From Enterococcus lacertideformus (GTDB lineage: Bacteria > Bacillota > Bacilli > Lactobacillales > Enterococcaceae), in the NCBI GenBank assembly GCA_015680865.1, contig JADAKE010000016.1, positions 124,001 to 188,000 of the forward strand: a DNA stretch of 64,000 nt, in the 5' to 3' direction. Both the position numbers and the translations under genes were made by a program. Below, in pieces: positions 39,919 to 50,449 of the stretch. Below the pieces are notes generated by a model that saw only the letters and a list, made by a program, of their open reading frames with translations, did not search any database and was not told the DNA's origin. How positions within the stretch are numbered: position 1 is the first letter of the stretch; every line of letters begins with the position of its first letter.

Positions 39919-40828
39919 CCGTTTTTTCTACCTCCCTCATCCAATCACAAACAAATGATTCTGCTATTTCTGGCTGTTCTAAATGAATACAATGTCCACT
40001 TTTGGGTACTTCTAAGTAAGAAAACAGGTTATTTTGTTTGACAATCTTCGCTCCTATCACTTGAAACTTCAGATCGTATTCTCCTACCATATAAAGGAGC
40101 GGTACTTGGATATTCCCTAAAAATGGCCAATAATTTTTTTGCTGTCCTGTTCCCATATACATCAAACTCAAAGCCAAACCAAATGATTGTTGAGACAGTC
40201 TCTCTAGACGTATTTTTTTCTTCATTGATTGAGTTAATTTTTTTTGACTATCAAATAACGGGAGTGATTCCCAGTAATCGACAAAGTGAGTCAACGGAGC
40301 GGTTAGCAGTTTTTGCGCAAGATGGTTGTCTATTTTTTGTCGCTCTTTTCTTTCGTTAGGTGACTCGATCCCTGGTGTTCCCCCTTCCATTATGACTCCT
40401 CGTATTCCTCTTGGCTGTTCGATTAGCCAGGCTAATGCCGTCCTTGCCCCCATCGAATAACCAAGTAAATAAAAATCATCTATACCTAACTGATAAACAA
40501 GCTGAGACAAATCCGTTACTAGAGAAGTAAGAGTATAACGATAAGAGTGAACGAACACATCGGATTTGCCGTGTCCAATTAAATCTATGGCTAATATATT
40601 TCGCTCTTTGTTGGAAAAAGTAAAACTATTTGAAGTACCAGTAAAACCATGCAAACAAATCAAGGTCGGTCTTTGAGGATTTCCCCATTGTATAAAATGA
40701 TAGGCATAGACTACACTATTGATCTGGACTTCTCCTTCAAGTCTATCTGGTTCCGATATAATTCTATCATTTTGTACCAGCAATCCACTGGTTCCTGTTG
40801 TTCTCCTGTTATTTCGATGAGTGTCCAA
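39860..40828 (-). CDS. menH: SHCHC synthase (MenH), alpha/beta hydrolase, start uncertain
   Basis: The body from about residue 30 (INSVVYAYHFIQWGN) carries CLHGFTGTS (oxyanion region), the nucleophile elbow LLGYSMGAR, and a C-terminal SGHCIHLEQPE with the catalytic His, typical of MenH, which eliminates pyruvate from SEPHCHC. No lesion is visible inside. The start is unclear: a GAAGGAGAAG ribosome site lies about 40735-40745 but no ATG, GTG or TTG follows in frame (an ATC is at the right place). The open frame otherwise begins well inside menD at ATG 40828. Confidence 0.7.
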   Translation of the reverse strand: MDTHRNNRRTTGTSGLLVQNDRIISEPDRLEGEVQINSVVYAYHFIQWGNPQRPTLICLHGFTGTSNSFTFSNKERNILAIDLIGHGKSDVFVHSYRYTLTSLVTDLSQLVYQLGIDDFYLLGYSMGARTALAWLIEQPRGIRGVIMEGGTPGIESPNERKERQKIDNHLAQKLLTAPLTHFVDYWESLPLFDSQKKLTQSMKKKIRLERLSQQSFGLALSLMYMGTGQQKNYWPFLGNIQVPLLYMVGEYDLKFQVIGAKIVKQNNLFSYLEVPKSGHCIHLEQPEIAESFVCDWMREVEKTDANNENQANSIETSFGKTL

Positions 40829-42450
40829 GTTGAATTTTCTCTACTTTCTATGATCATTTGTTCGAATTCTGTAATCATTGTTGGCTTTTTGTATGATCCG
40901 TTGTATAAATCAGCCACTTTGTTTAATTCTAAATTTAATGGGGTTGAAAATAAAGGTTCAAAAAGTGCCTGATCTAGTTCTCTTTGCGGAAGAAAAGAAA
41001 AAATCCCCCCACCATTGTTATTAAGAACAATGATGGTTATTGAAAGACCAAATTCTTTTACTATTTGCAAGCCATTCATGTCATGAAATAATGCAAGATC
41101 ACCAATTAATAAAAATAAGTGCTGTTTCTTAGACATCGCTATGCCAGCAGCAGTTGAAACAATACCGTCAATCCCATTCACTCCACGATTACCGTAAACG
41201 AAAAATTCATTTGTTGAAGACTCAGCAAAACGATCAATAAAACGTATAGCATTGCTATTAGATAAAAATAATACTTCATTTTTTTTAAGTAATTGAAAAA
41301 GCAGCCTGCTTGTATTGCTTTAGTTAAAATCAGTTGGAGATAGGACAGATTCAATTGATTGATGTGCAAACTTGCTTCTTCTTTGCCATCTTAGCAACCA
41401 ATCCGATTCTGGCTGTGCATGAAGAATGGATTTTTTGGCTTCTTTTACTTTGTCGTAAAAATTTTTTATCTCTATTGATAAAAAGTAGTTACCTAAATGT
41501 AACCAGTCTTTCCACTGCGCTCTTTCATCAACTAAAACATAACAAATTTCTTTGTGTCGTTTTAAATAAAGCATTAAATTTTTTGCTATGGGCAATTGAC
41601 CAAATTGCCAAATGATCTCAGGAGGTTCGATCGATTCATTGGCTAAAATCAAATCAATATGGGAAAGATAATTTTCACTTTGTTTCCCACAAGAAGCCAA
41701 GTTCGAAAGTGGATCACCGATTATTGGCCAACCCACCAATTCAGACAATTCAATCAGTTGTATAGCTTGTTCGGTCGTTAATTCTCTTCCCACGATGATC
41801 AAACCTCTTTTTATCAGCCAAGAAGAGAATTCCGGGAGTTCAAAAGATTCTTCCCTTTTGATCGTTGGTTCTTTTCGTGCATATGAACGAGTAAATGATT
41901 GGGACAAATCTGGTAATAATGGCTATCGAAAAGGTAAATTGACATGGACCGGACCACATGGTACTTTTTTTGCAGTTGACATACTTTCGCATCCATGCCA
42001 GAAGCTATATCTTTCAAAGACTTCTCCTCCTTCAGGTAATGCCATTTCAATATATTTTTTCACATGACTAGCATAAAGATTTTTCTGATCCATCGTTTGC
42101 GGTGCGCCTACTCCAAGAGATTCAGGTGGTCTATCTGCTGTTAAAACGATAAGCGGCACATGAGAGGCCTCTGCTTCGCAAATTGCCGGATAAAAATTAG
42201 CTGCTGCCGTACCGGATGTACAAATTAGCCCAACCGGTTCTTTCTTCCCTTTCGCTAGACCAATAGCGAAAAAAGCTGCAGAACGTTCATCAACATTGAC
42301 GTAACAGTCGATGTCTGGATCGCGATAAACCAACAATGCAAAAGGGGTTGAACGTGATCCAGGGCTGATGACCACTTCTTTCAAGCCACCTTCTTTCAAG
42401 CCATGAATAAAAGCTAATAAATAAGTAGTTATTTCTTGTTTCGTTGTCAT
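40711..42450 (-). pseudogene. menD: SEPHCHC synthase with two nonsense codons
   Basis: A thiamine-diphosphate enzyme of the menaquinone pathway, about 579 residues. The frame from ATG 42450 reads ISPGSRSTPFALLVY and GLICTSGTAAANFYPAICEA, both diagnostic. TAG at 41923-41925 replaces the residue after VNLPFR, and TAA at 41320-41322 interrupts after LSPTDFN. In both cases the same frame resumes at once: PLLPDLSQSF after the first, then SNTSRLLFQL and NRGVNGIDGIVSTAAG (ThDP region) after the second, ending at 40711. A stretch near residue 145-160 (SFWHGCESMSTAKK) looks poorly conserved. Confidence 0.85.
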
Positions 42451-43118
42451 TCTTTTACTCCTCTAAGCATTGGTTGGAATTTTAAAGCTGTTTCTAAATA
42501 CTCGGCTTCAGGTGTTGATTCAGGAACAATCCCACATCCTGCATATAAAAGTACGTTTGTCTGGCTGATGACACCAGAGCGAATACCTACCGCAAATTCA
42601 CCATTATCAGTCATCAAGTCACACCACCCGATTGGTCCGCCATATAAACCACGACCAGTTGGCTCTTTATCTGCTAACCAAGTCATTGACAACTGTTTGG
42701 GTTCTCCTCCCAAGGCTGGAGAGGGGTGAAGTTCTTTTATTACTTTTGTTGGAAATGGAAGAATTGAAACATTTCCAAAAACTGTGGATTCGTATAATTC
42801 CGTAATCATAAATGGTGTTTTAGCATCAGCTAATTGATAGATCAATTCATCTTTTGTTAAACGAGTATTTAAAAATTGGATTTCCATTCCTAGTTCCCAC
42901 AAAGCTAAAATAGTAAAATACATTTTTGTGTCGTTATTGCTTAAAATAGCGATTCTCTTAGACTGCTGTTGTTTATTTGCGAAAAATCGATCAAAATAGT
43001 AGGCATATTTTTGCACATCGTGATTTAATTCACTAAAAGTAAGATCTCCCTCTATTGAATATAGTGCAATTTGGTTTGGATGAAGACTTGCTTGTTGCTG
43101 CAGCCAACTCTTTGGCAT
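42447..43118 (-). pseudogene. menE-menF chimera: N-terminal OSB-CoA ligase fused to C-terminal isochorismate synthase
   Basis: One continuous frame holds parts of two enzymes. From ATG 43118, five bases after the menB stop, it reads MPKSWLQQQASLHPNQIALY and AILSNNDTKMYFTILALWEL, the N-terminus of MenE (o-succinylbenzoate-CoA ligase). After about residue 110 (ITELYEST) it changes to the isochorismate synthase C-terminus: ELHPSPALGGEP, DKEPTGRGLYGGPIGW, FAVGIRSG, and YAGCGIVPESTPEAEYLET. The MenE AMP site and the MenF N-terminal half are missing. A deletion joining the two genes in frame explains this. Neither activity can be present. Confidence 0.8.
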
Positions 43119-43122
43119 CTGG

Positions 43123-43939
43123 TTATGGAAACTTTGGAAACTGATCAAAATCGGGCTCTCGTTTTTCTGTAAATGCATCTCGTCCTTCTTGTGCTTCATC
43201 CATTGTATAATAAAGGAGAGTTGCATCTCCAGCTAGCTGTTGGATACCAGCTAATCCGTCTGTATCTGCGTTTAATGAAGCCTTGATCATTCGTAATGCC
43301 AATGGACTCTTTTCAACATTTCTTCCGCCCATTCGATCGTCACATCTTCAATCTCCTCTAAAGGTACAACCATATATTGATCCAATTCATAGCTAAAGCT
43401 TCATTTGCTGAATATTGTTTGGTCATGAACCAAACTTCTTTTGCTTTTTTGTGGCCAACGACACGAGCTAAATAACCTGAACCATAACCACCATCAAAAC
43501 TACCTACATTAGGACCAGTTTGTCCAAATTTCGCATTTTCAGCAGCTATTGTGATATCACACACAAGTTGTAAAACATTTCCACCACCAATAGACCAACC
43601 TTTAACCATTGCAATTACAGGTTTTGGTATGACACGGATCAATCGTTGCAGATCTAAAACATTTAATCGAGGAATTTGATCATCCCCCATGTATCCTCCA
43701 TTTCCTCTCACTTTTTGATCCCCACCTGAACAAAAAGCTTGATCGCCAGCTCCAGTTAAAATAATCACCCCAATATCTTGTTGTTCTTGGCATATCGTAA
43801 AGGCCTTGATCATTTCAAAAACGGTTTTAGGCGTAAAAGCATTGTGCACCTGTGGTCGATTAATTGTTATTTTTGCAATTTTTCCATACTTTTCAAATAA
43901 AATTTCCTCATATCGTTTGATAATTTTCCACTCTCTCAT
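43123..43939 (-). pseudogene. menB: 1,4-dihydroxy-2-naphthoyl-CoA synthase with two indels
   Basis: A crotonase-fold enzyme closing the naphthoquinone ring. From ATG 43939 it reads [20 protein letters not shown] N-terminus, [17 protein letters not shown], then the [18 protein letters not shown] motif. Near 43360 an extra AT changes [12 protein letters not shown] to INIWLYL and a stop. The following frame ([20 protein letters not shown]) shifts again near 43315 into [20 protein letters not shown], ending FDQFPKFP at 43123. Loss of the C-terminal region removes the oligomer-contact and active-site cover, so it should be inactive. Confidence 0.85.
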
Positions 43940-44065
43940 ATGATTCCTCCTCTAAATTGAACATTCTTATTATACACAAAAGAAAAAAGAAAACGTTTGT
44001 AATTTTATATTTTTTTTTAATTTCTGTTATACTATTCAAAAAGTAAAAAGGAATGAATTTAAACA

Positions 44066-44428
44066 ATGAATTTAATTGATTATTTAAAGATTGAATCAAC
44101 CTGTGTATCGAAGGAACGTGTCGAACTTTTATTACCTATCTCAGAGATCCATCATCAACCCTTTGGTTATCTTCACGGAGCAATCAACGGTGTGTTGATT
44201 GAAACGGCCTGTAGCATTGGCGCAAATGAACACTTAATCTCACCTCAGTATGCAGTAGGGTTAGATTTGCATGTCAACCATCTAAATAAGGCACAAAAAG
44301 GACAATTACGAGTAGTTGCTAAACCGATAAAGATCGGGTTAACCATTCAATTTTGGACAGCTGAAGTTTATCTAGAGGGTGAATATATAGTAGCCAATGG
44401 TTCTTGCACATTAACAGTCAGAGGATAG
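44066..44428 (+). CDS. menI: Hotdog-fold thioesterase, probably DHNA-CoA thioesterase (MenI)
   Basis: A 120-residue PaaI/YdiI-type thioesterase. The catalytic helix region reads HHQPFGYLHGAINGVLIETA, with the Glu expected of this group. It is divergent from the men genes and 130 bp away, which supports hydrolysis of 1,4-dihydroxy-2-naphthoyl-CoA. It is the only clearly intact gene of the pathway here. AAAAAGGAATG precedes the ATG. A more general thioesterase role is possible now that the rest of the pathway is broken. Confidence 0.65.
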   Translation: MNLIDYLKIESTCVSKERVELLLPISEIHHQPFGYLHGAINGVLIETACSIGANEHLISPQYAVGLDLHVNHLNKAQKGQLRVVAKPIKIGLTIQFWTAEVYLEGEYIVANGSCTLTVRG

Positions 44429-44708
44429 TTCGTGATAGTCATCAAACGCATTAACCAAAATTTCTGACTCCTGCAGTTATCGTTTGATCTGTTTCTAATT
44501 ATCTATTGCTTTTTTCTAACTTTATATTTGTAAAGCAATCATTTTAATTTAAAATAATAGATAAAATCAATAAAATATTCAACAAAGTTAGGCTAAACTA
44601 ATTTTATTTTTAATTCGTCGTTAACATATGTCGTTAACATATAAAGAAAATTACGTTATAATAAAAAAGTAAAACTATTAAAATAAAATAATTAACGGAT
44701 GTGAATAA

Positions 44709-45465
44709 ATGAAAAAATTTAAATCAATTACTTGGACTTACATAAAAATAGTCTTTGCTCTAACCATTTTAGGAGTAAGCATCAATATGTTCTTAGGCCC
44801 ACATCATATTGCAGCAGGCGGTGTTAGTGGCTTAGGTATTCTTTTAGAATCTGCATTTGGGTTTGAACGAGCAATCGTTATTTTAGTGTTAAATCTCTTC
44901 ATGTTAATATTGGCATTAATTTTTCTTGGAAAAAAAACGTTCTTCAAAGTTCTTTTTGGAAGTCTAGTCTTTCCCGTAATAATTGCTCTAGTACCTGAGA
45001 CAATGGTCACACCTGATCGATTACTTTCTGTCATCTTTGGTAGCGCTATATTTGCTCTTGGCGTAGCTACTTTATACAAAAACAATTCCTCTAGTGGCGG
45101 AACAACAATTTCCTCCATTGATCTTCAAAAAATATTTTCATTTGAATACTTCGATTGGTTTATTAGTGACCGATGCCTTAGTTGTCTCTCTTAATTTATT
45201 CATTTTTGGATTTGAAGAATTTCTATATGCCATTCTCTCAATAATTATCACATCGATCGTCATGAACTATATTGAGACTGGAATGAATCGGAAAAAATCT
45301 CTGATGGTAATGAGTGAAACTTCGCTTGAAGAAATTCGTCAATGCTTAAGTACAGAAATTGGACGAGGACTCACTTTATTAGAAGCTAAAGGAGGTTATA
45401 ACCGCAAATCAAAAAATGTAGCAGAGGTGATAGGAAGCGGTTTTACGTATCACCCTATTGAATGA
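44709..45465 (+). pseudogene. YitT family membrane protein, frameshifted and shortened
   Basis: A DUF161/DUF2179 protein. From ATG 44709 it has four to five membrane segments, including MFLGPHHIAAGGVSGLGILL, the YitT family hallmark. Near 45112 an extra T diverts the frame after SSGGTTI. The correct continuation PPLIFKKYFHLNTSIGLLVT runs through further membrane segments and the start of DUF2179 (TEIGRGLTLLEAKGGYNRKS) to 45465. The DUF2179 domain appears cut short compared with the usual 280-residue proteins. Function in the family is unknown. Confidence 0.7.
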
Positions 45466-45567
45466 TGTAAAATCAATGTGAAATATTTATATTTAAAGAA
45501 CTAGTTGTATTTTCCTTTATATGTTTATATCGCCTCTAAAGAGATCAGTAAATAATCATAGATAAAG

Positions 45568-45621
45568 AGGTGGGAACAAGCTTCACTCTTTTATTTTTTT
45601 CTTTCTAATTCCCACCTTCCA
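45568..45621. terminator. Inverted repeat between the YitT relic and the PerM-like gene
   Basis: AGGTGGGAA near 45568 pairs with TTCCCACCT near 45613, separated by a T-rich loop. Confidence 0.4.
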
Positions 45622-45672
45622 TCTTATAATCAAATATGTATGCTATAACTTAATTACTTGGAGGTTATTGAT

Positions 45673-46713
45673 TTGTCTGTTTACCAACGTTTTCTTGCGA
45701 ACGAAAAAGTTCGTCGCATGTCTGTGCTACTATCTATTATTGTTGTTCTTTTTCTTGTAAGAAGTATGATTACAACAATTTTACTTACTTTTATTTTTCC
45801 TTATTTAATGATCCATTTAGTACAAATTATCCAACGATTCCTTAATATTCCTACTGGTATGTTAACAATTCTTGTCTATACACTTGTCGTCTACTTGATT
45901 TATCTAGCGTTTACAATTTATGTACCAGTTTTGATCCATCAAACGCTTGATATGATCCAATCTGTCGTTAATTTCTATGAACATCAGCCCAAAGATGCAG
46001 ATCCTGTATTACAATATATTCATAGCTATATCGAAAGAAATGACTTCTTTGAACAACTACAAAATGGTGCATCAATTGCGTTAGGCTATCTCCAAGACAT
46101 TGGAAAATTAGCCGTGGCCTTTGCGATGTCTTTTATCCTCAGTTTCTTTTTCATGATTGAAAAGAAAAAAACGATTGTCTTTTCTCGTTTATTTTTAAAA
46201 GGAGAGTTTGCTTGGTTTTTCCAAGATATCTATTATTTTGCCGATAAATTTGTGAACACATTTGGCTTAGTTTTAGAAGCACAATTCATTATTGCTTTAT
46301 TAAATACTTTATTGACAACCGTTGCTTTAGCTGCTTTTGGGTTCCATCAGTTATTAAGTTTGGCGATTATGATCTTTATCTTAAGTTTGATCCCTGTAGC
46401 TGGCGTTATCGTTTCATGTGTTCCTTTATTATTTATTGCTTATTCACAAGGTGGTATTAAAGATGTTGTCTATATTTTATTAATAATTTTGATAGTCCAT
46501 TTAGTCGAATCCTATGTTTTGAATCCAAAATTGATGTCTAGCAAAACAGAATTACCCATTTTCTATACATTTATTGTCCTGCTGATCAGTGAACGCTTCT
46601 TAGGAGTTTGGGGATTGATTGTGGGAATCCCGATTTTTACGTTCTTTTTAGATGTACTGAAAGTGAAAGAAATCCCCAATCACCCCCATTTACCAAAAGA
46701 ATCTCGATTATAA
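45673..46713 (+). CDS. AI-2E family (PerM-like) transporter
   Basis: About 346 residues from TTG 45673; GGAGG at 45660-45664 fixes this start over the TTG at 45658. Seven to eight membrane segments with the soluble insert at about residues 95-150 and the conserved C-terminal motifs LSLIPVAGVIVSCVPLLFIA and NPKLMSSKTELP. Relatives export autoinducer-2 or act as Na+/H+ antiporters; which applies here is unknown. Intact. Confidence 0.8.
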   Translation: MSVYQRFLANEKVRRMSVLLSIIVVLFLVRSMITTILLTFIFPYLMIHLVQIIQRFLNIPTGMLTILVYTLVVYLIYLAFTIYVPVLIHQTLDMIQSVVNFYEHQPKDADPVLQYIHSYIERNDFFEQLQNGASIALGYLQDIGKLAVAFAMSFILSFFFMIEKKKTIVFSRLFLKGEFAWFFQDIYYFADKFVNTFGLVLEAQFIIALLNTLLTTVALAAFGFHQLLSLAIMIFILSLIPVAGVIVSCVPLLFIAYSQGGIKDVVYILLIILIVHLVESYVLNPKLMSSKTELPIFYTFIVLLISERFLGVWGLIVGIPIFTFFLDVLKVKEIPNHPHLPKESRL

Positions 46714-46904
46714 AGGCATGATTTTTTTATTCTTTGACCATTTTATCGTTATAAAATAGTTTTTCATTGAGGAAAATTCCTTATAACAGTGTTCTGTGTC
46801 AAATAAAAGCAAATATTGCTAATTGTGAGATTGTTCTAGTTACTTGTTCATTAATAAACTGCGTACTCATCTAACCACTGAAAATAAATCCCAGAAACTA
46901 AAAT

Positions 46905-46940
46905 AAACACCTATGAGGACCACAGCCTTCATAGGTGTTT
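46905..46940. terminator. 12-bp stem terminator between convergent genes
   Basis: AAACACCTATGA (46905-46916) pairs with TCATAGGTGTTT (46929-46940). A related hairpin with the same CATAGGTGTTTG arm occurs at 55034-55092. Confidence 0.6.
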
Positions 46941-46963
46941 GTTTATGCTCTTTTTAAAAACAA

Positions 46964-47974
46964 CTATCTACTCATTTTTTTGTTTCTAAATCTTTTTAGA
47001 TTAACAATTAGATATCCTACAATAGCAAAACCAATATAAGTAAAAAGTGGTTTGTTTTTTTCTGCTGTCTTTGGTAATTCTCTATTTCCCCCTGTCAAGA
47101 AATTATCATTATTTTTTTCATTCATATTTTCATTTCTACCAAAAAGAATTTTTGAGTCGTTATTTTTTTGTTGCTTCACTTCTTTAAATAGTTCTGGCAA
47201 AAGAATACTATCTTTTGGTTTGTTTACCTTGCTTAATTGCTCATTGGTTGTTACTATTGGCTGTAATTTTTTAAAGATGACTTTATTCTTAGGTAACACT
47301 ATATCTAAATGTGGTATTTCTACTCTGTCTTGTTTTTCATCAGGTAAGGATGGTTCACCCTCTGGCATTGAATTAGGATCATCTGGTGTTGGGTTAGACG
47401 TATCTCTTTTGTTGTCAGCTGTTGGATCAACTGCATCCGGTTGTTCATCTGGTAACTCAGTAAAGTCCTCTTGTGTTCCTCCTCTGCTTGATACTTCCTC
47501 GATTGTTTGCCGTTGACTATAAGGTGTAAGGTGTTGATTGTCGGACGGATATCCATCAGCAACCTTGATTGTAAACAGTGCAGGCTTTTCTAAATGGTGC
47601 TTTAAGGTAACAGAAAAAATAAAATTAGCTGTTCTTTGGTTAAATATCAGCGTACTAGGGTCAAAATCTATCGTTAAGGCAGCATCCACATTTTCAAATA
47701 AAACACTTGATTGCAGGATAGGCTGTTTATCCCCTGAATAATTAACCATTGCTTTCACAGTAATCGTTTCACCTACAGCTAGTTTCATAACGCCTGAATT
47801 TGTGGTAGAAAATTCATCTTGTAGCGTGATACGATTTACATTAGCCCAGCCAGGTTCTTTGGTTTTTGCTGTGATCAAGCTTAACTCCTCTTTATTTTTT
47901 ACTTGAGTAGCTTCTGCAGGCATGGATATTACCGTTAGAGTGATAGCAGCTACCAACATTTTTAAATAATTCAC
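46964..47974 (-). CDS. Sortase-type cell-wall protein with LPKTA signal
   Basis: A 336-residue surface protein. A signal peptide covers residues 1 to about 22 (cleavage near PAEA-TQV). A beta-type domain follows (about 30-160, TITVKAMVNYSGDKQP, SVLFENVDAALTIDF), then a Pro/Asp-rich region with TPDDPN-like units (about 165-225). The C-terminus has RELPKTAEKNKP, a membrane segment and a basic tail (KRFRNKKMSR), a sorting signal with Ala in place of Gly. It is divergent from an Mga-like regulator, which probably controls it. Ligand or substrate is unknown. Confidence 0.75.
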   Translation of the reverse strand: MNYLKMLVAAITLTVISMPAEATQVKNKEELSLITAKTKEPGWANVNRITLQDEFSTTNSGVMKLAVGETITVKAMVNYSGDKQPILQSSVLFENVDAALTIDFDPSTLIFNQRTANFIFSVTLKHHLEKPALFTIKVADGYPSDNQHLTPYSQRQTIEEVSSRGGTQEDFTELPDEQPDAVDPTADNKRDTSNPTPDDPNSMPEGEPSLPDEKQDRVEIPHLDIVLPKNKVIFKKLQPIVTTNEQLSKVNKPKDSILLPELFKEVKQQKNNDSKILFGRNENMNEKNNDNFLTGGNRELPKTAEKNKPLFTYIGFAIVGYLIVNLKRFRNKKMSR

Positions 47975-48116
47975 TTTATATCTCCCCGTTTCTTACACTT
48001 TTTATTTGTAATACATAAGATAATATAAATAATTAAGAAATTATTACTGTTTTTTTGTACAAAACAATCAATAATTTAGTAAAATGGCGAATGGAAAAAC
48101 CAATCGGAGGAATGAT

Positions 48117-49642
48117 ATGCAAACGCAAGAAGCAATAAAAAAGTATTTGTTAAAGAAAAAAAGTGTCACAAAACTTGATATTTTTCTTTTTCTATCGGAA
48201 CACCAATTCTTCATCACGATCCACTATCTCGCTGACTATTTCAATATGTCTAATTCAAATTTTTTACTGTATATCCAAGAACTTGAACAAGACTTTGAAA
48301 CACTTGATTTAATGGATATTTCTCTAATCAAGCAAAAAAAATTCATCCAATTGGATTTAGGTGAGATGGACATTGCGAAATGCTATTATAGATTGTTTGG
48401 TAACTATTGTTTAGAATCAACCAATTTTCAGATTTTAACGGCTTTATTAGAACCTTCTGGTACTTCGATGATCAGTATCAGCCAAATGACAAATTATAGC
48501 CCTTCCTATCTCTATACAAAAATGAAATCAGTGAATCAATTCCTCAGACTCTATGGGATTGCCTTTAAATTTTCAAGTAAAGGAAAACAAATCATTTCTG
48601 GAACAGAAGTACAGATTCAATACTGTTTTTTAGACGTCTATTGGAACATTTTTTCTAATACCTCTTTTCCTTATTCAAAAGAGTTAACGCACTCAATGAC
48701 TTACGAATTAAGCACTTATTTTAAAAAAGAATTATTAGTAGCGCTAAGCGGATGTATGAAAGAAAAGTTATTCTTATTATTAAAAATCTGTCAAGAAAAT
48801 TTTCCTGTTACCTCTTTGAAAAATATTCAAAAAGAATTTGAAGAATATGAACACATTGAATATTTCCTTGAACCTGAGTTTGATTTACTCCACGAACATT
48901 TATCAATGGGACAGGAGCAACGTTTGTTAATCAATATTTTGAGTCGTTTGGCAATCACAAAATTAGAAAGTGATGAACTCAGTATCTATCACTACCATAC
49001 GTTGTTAGAGGCCAAGGTCCCATATATTGTTTATTCTAAAAAATTAATTGACGCGTTTAGCGACTATTTTCACTTAGCTATTCCAACTAATCTACAAAAA
49101 TTATACGTACTTGATTTTGCTCGGAATCAACTTTTTAGTACTTTATTGCACCATGAGCAACCGAACACTCCTTTACCTACCTTTACTTTATATAAAGGAA
49201 AGAAAAATTTTGATGCATTACAAGCAGAGATTGAAACCTTTTATCTTCAATTTTTGCAAGAAAAGTGGAACGATTTTCCGAATTTGTTAGCAAAGATAAA
49301 CATCCAATGGATGGTTGAAGACCTATTGCATCTATATGATCGTTTTAGATCTCAGCAATCTATTGTGATTGGGATTAACTACACAAAGGATTTTTATGTT
49401 GGTAAAGACCTTTTAGTAAAAATTGAACAGATTTTTTCATCGGAATCAGTTATTATACAAAAAAATTATATGGAGAATTGCGATATCATTGTGAGCGACT
49501 GTCCCTTAGAACACCTTTCGCCTCGCATAAAAAAATCTATTTATTAGATAATTATGTGAAACCTGAAATTTGGAAAAAAGTAGTTACACAGATCGCAGAA
49601 TACTTATTTGAGTTGAAACAAGAAAATGATTATACAGATTGA
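48117..49642 (+). pseudogene. Mga-like transcriptional regulator, frameshifted near the C-terminus
   Basis: About 508 residues reconstructed. ATG 48117 is chosen for its CGGAGG site; an upstream ATG at 48084 is unlikely. An HTH domain (about residues 20-70, FFITIHYLADYFNMSNSNFL) and a second at about 115-165 (ISISQMTNYSPSYLYTKMKS) precede PRD-like helical parts and an EIIB-like end, the layout of Mga/AtxA regulators. Near 49530 the frame is lost after HLSPR; the other frame adds KKIYLLDNYVKPEIWKKVVT to TGA 49640-49642. DNA-binding domains are intact, so partial activity is possible. It probably governs the divergent surface protein. Confidence 0.65.
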
Positions 49643-49808
49643 CACCTTTTTCTAATAATTAATAAAAGGAGTCCATTCAGGAAAATTTTCTTGTACTTAC
49701 TTTGTTAATTCAAGGTTTCTATATAATTGATAGAAACTTATTTCATTTCAAACTCATATAAATAACCTCCGTTTTTAGCTAGACATTATTAAAATGACGA
49801 AAAAAACT

Positions 49809-49846
49809 TTGACTTTACACTTGTTATTAAATTATATTAATTATAA
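49809..49846 (+). promoter_or_regulatory. ahp promoter with PerR box
   Basis: -35 TTGACT (49809-49814), 17-bp spacer, -10 TTATAT (49832-49837). A PerR-type palindrome TTATATTAATTATAA (49832-49846), one base from the B. subtilis consensus TTATAATNATTATAA, overlaps the -10. This predicts peroxide-relieved repression of ahpCF. Confidence 0.7.
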
Positions 49847-49875
49847 ATAAAAAAATAATATTGGAGGTTTTTTTT

Positions 49876-50438
49876 ATGTCATTGATTGGAAAAAAAGTAG
49901 AAGAATTTACTGCAGAGGCTTATCACAACGGTTCATTCGTAAAAGTTACCGATAAAAATTTTTCTGGTAATTGGAGTATTATTTGTTTTTATCCTGCTGA
50001 TTTTACTTTTGTCTGTCCAACAGAATTGGAAGATTTACAAGAACAATATCAAACATTAAAGTCTCTTGGTGTCGAAGTATTTTCATGTTCAACTGACACT
50101 CATTTTACTCATAAAGCTTGGCATGATACTTCAGATGCCATTGTAAAATACAATACACAATGATTGGTGATCCTTCCCATCGTCTCTCTCGCCTTTTTGA
50201 AGTCTTAGATGAAGAAAATGGTTTGGCTCAAAGAGGAACCTTCATTATTGAGCCTGATGGGGTTGTACAAGCAATGGAAATCAACGCAGACGGGATCGGA
50301 CGGGATGCTAGCACTTTAATTGATAAAATCAAGGCTGCTCAATACGTACGTACCCATCCAGGGGAAGTTTGTCCAGCAAAATGGAAAGAAAGTGGTGAAA
50401 CATTGAAACCTAGTTTTGATCTTGTTGGAAAGATTTAG
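49876..50438 (+). pseudogene. ahpC: Peroxiredoxin AhpC, frameshifted
   Basis: A 2-Cys peroxiredoxin of the alkyl hydroperoxide reductase. ATG 49876 follows TTGGAGG. The peroxidatic motif [11 protein letters not shown] is intact. At 50145-50148 a run of four A should be five: the frame reads IVKYNTQ and stops, whereas [20 protein letters not shown] is the natural path to 50438, including the resolving-Cys region [10 protein letters not shown]. The shifted product has only the peroxidatic Cys and is truncated by half. A single-base repair would restore about 187 residues. Confidence 0.85.
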
Positions 50439-50449
50439 AGGGTGAAAAA

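Noticed and set aside
47052..47516. Long plus-strand frame opposite the LPKTA protein
   Set aside because: It is antisense to a well-supported gene and has no ribosome site or family-like sequence.
49876..50438. Programmed frameshifting in ahpC
   Set aside because: The break is at a short A4 run without a slippery heptamer or a downstream pseudoknot; a plain one-base lesion is simpler.
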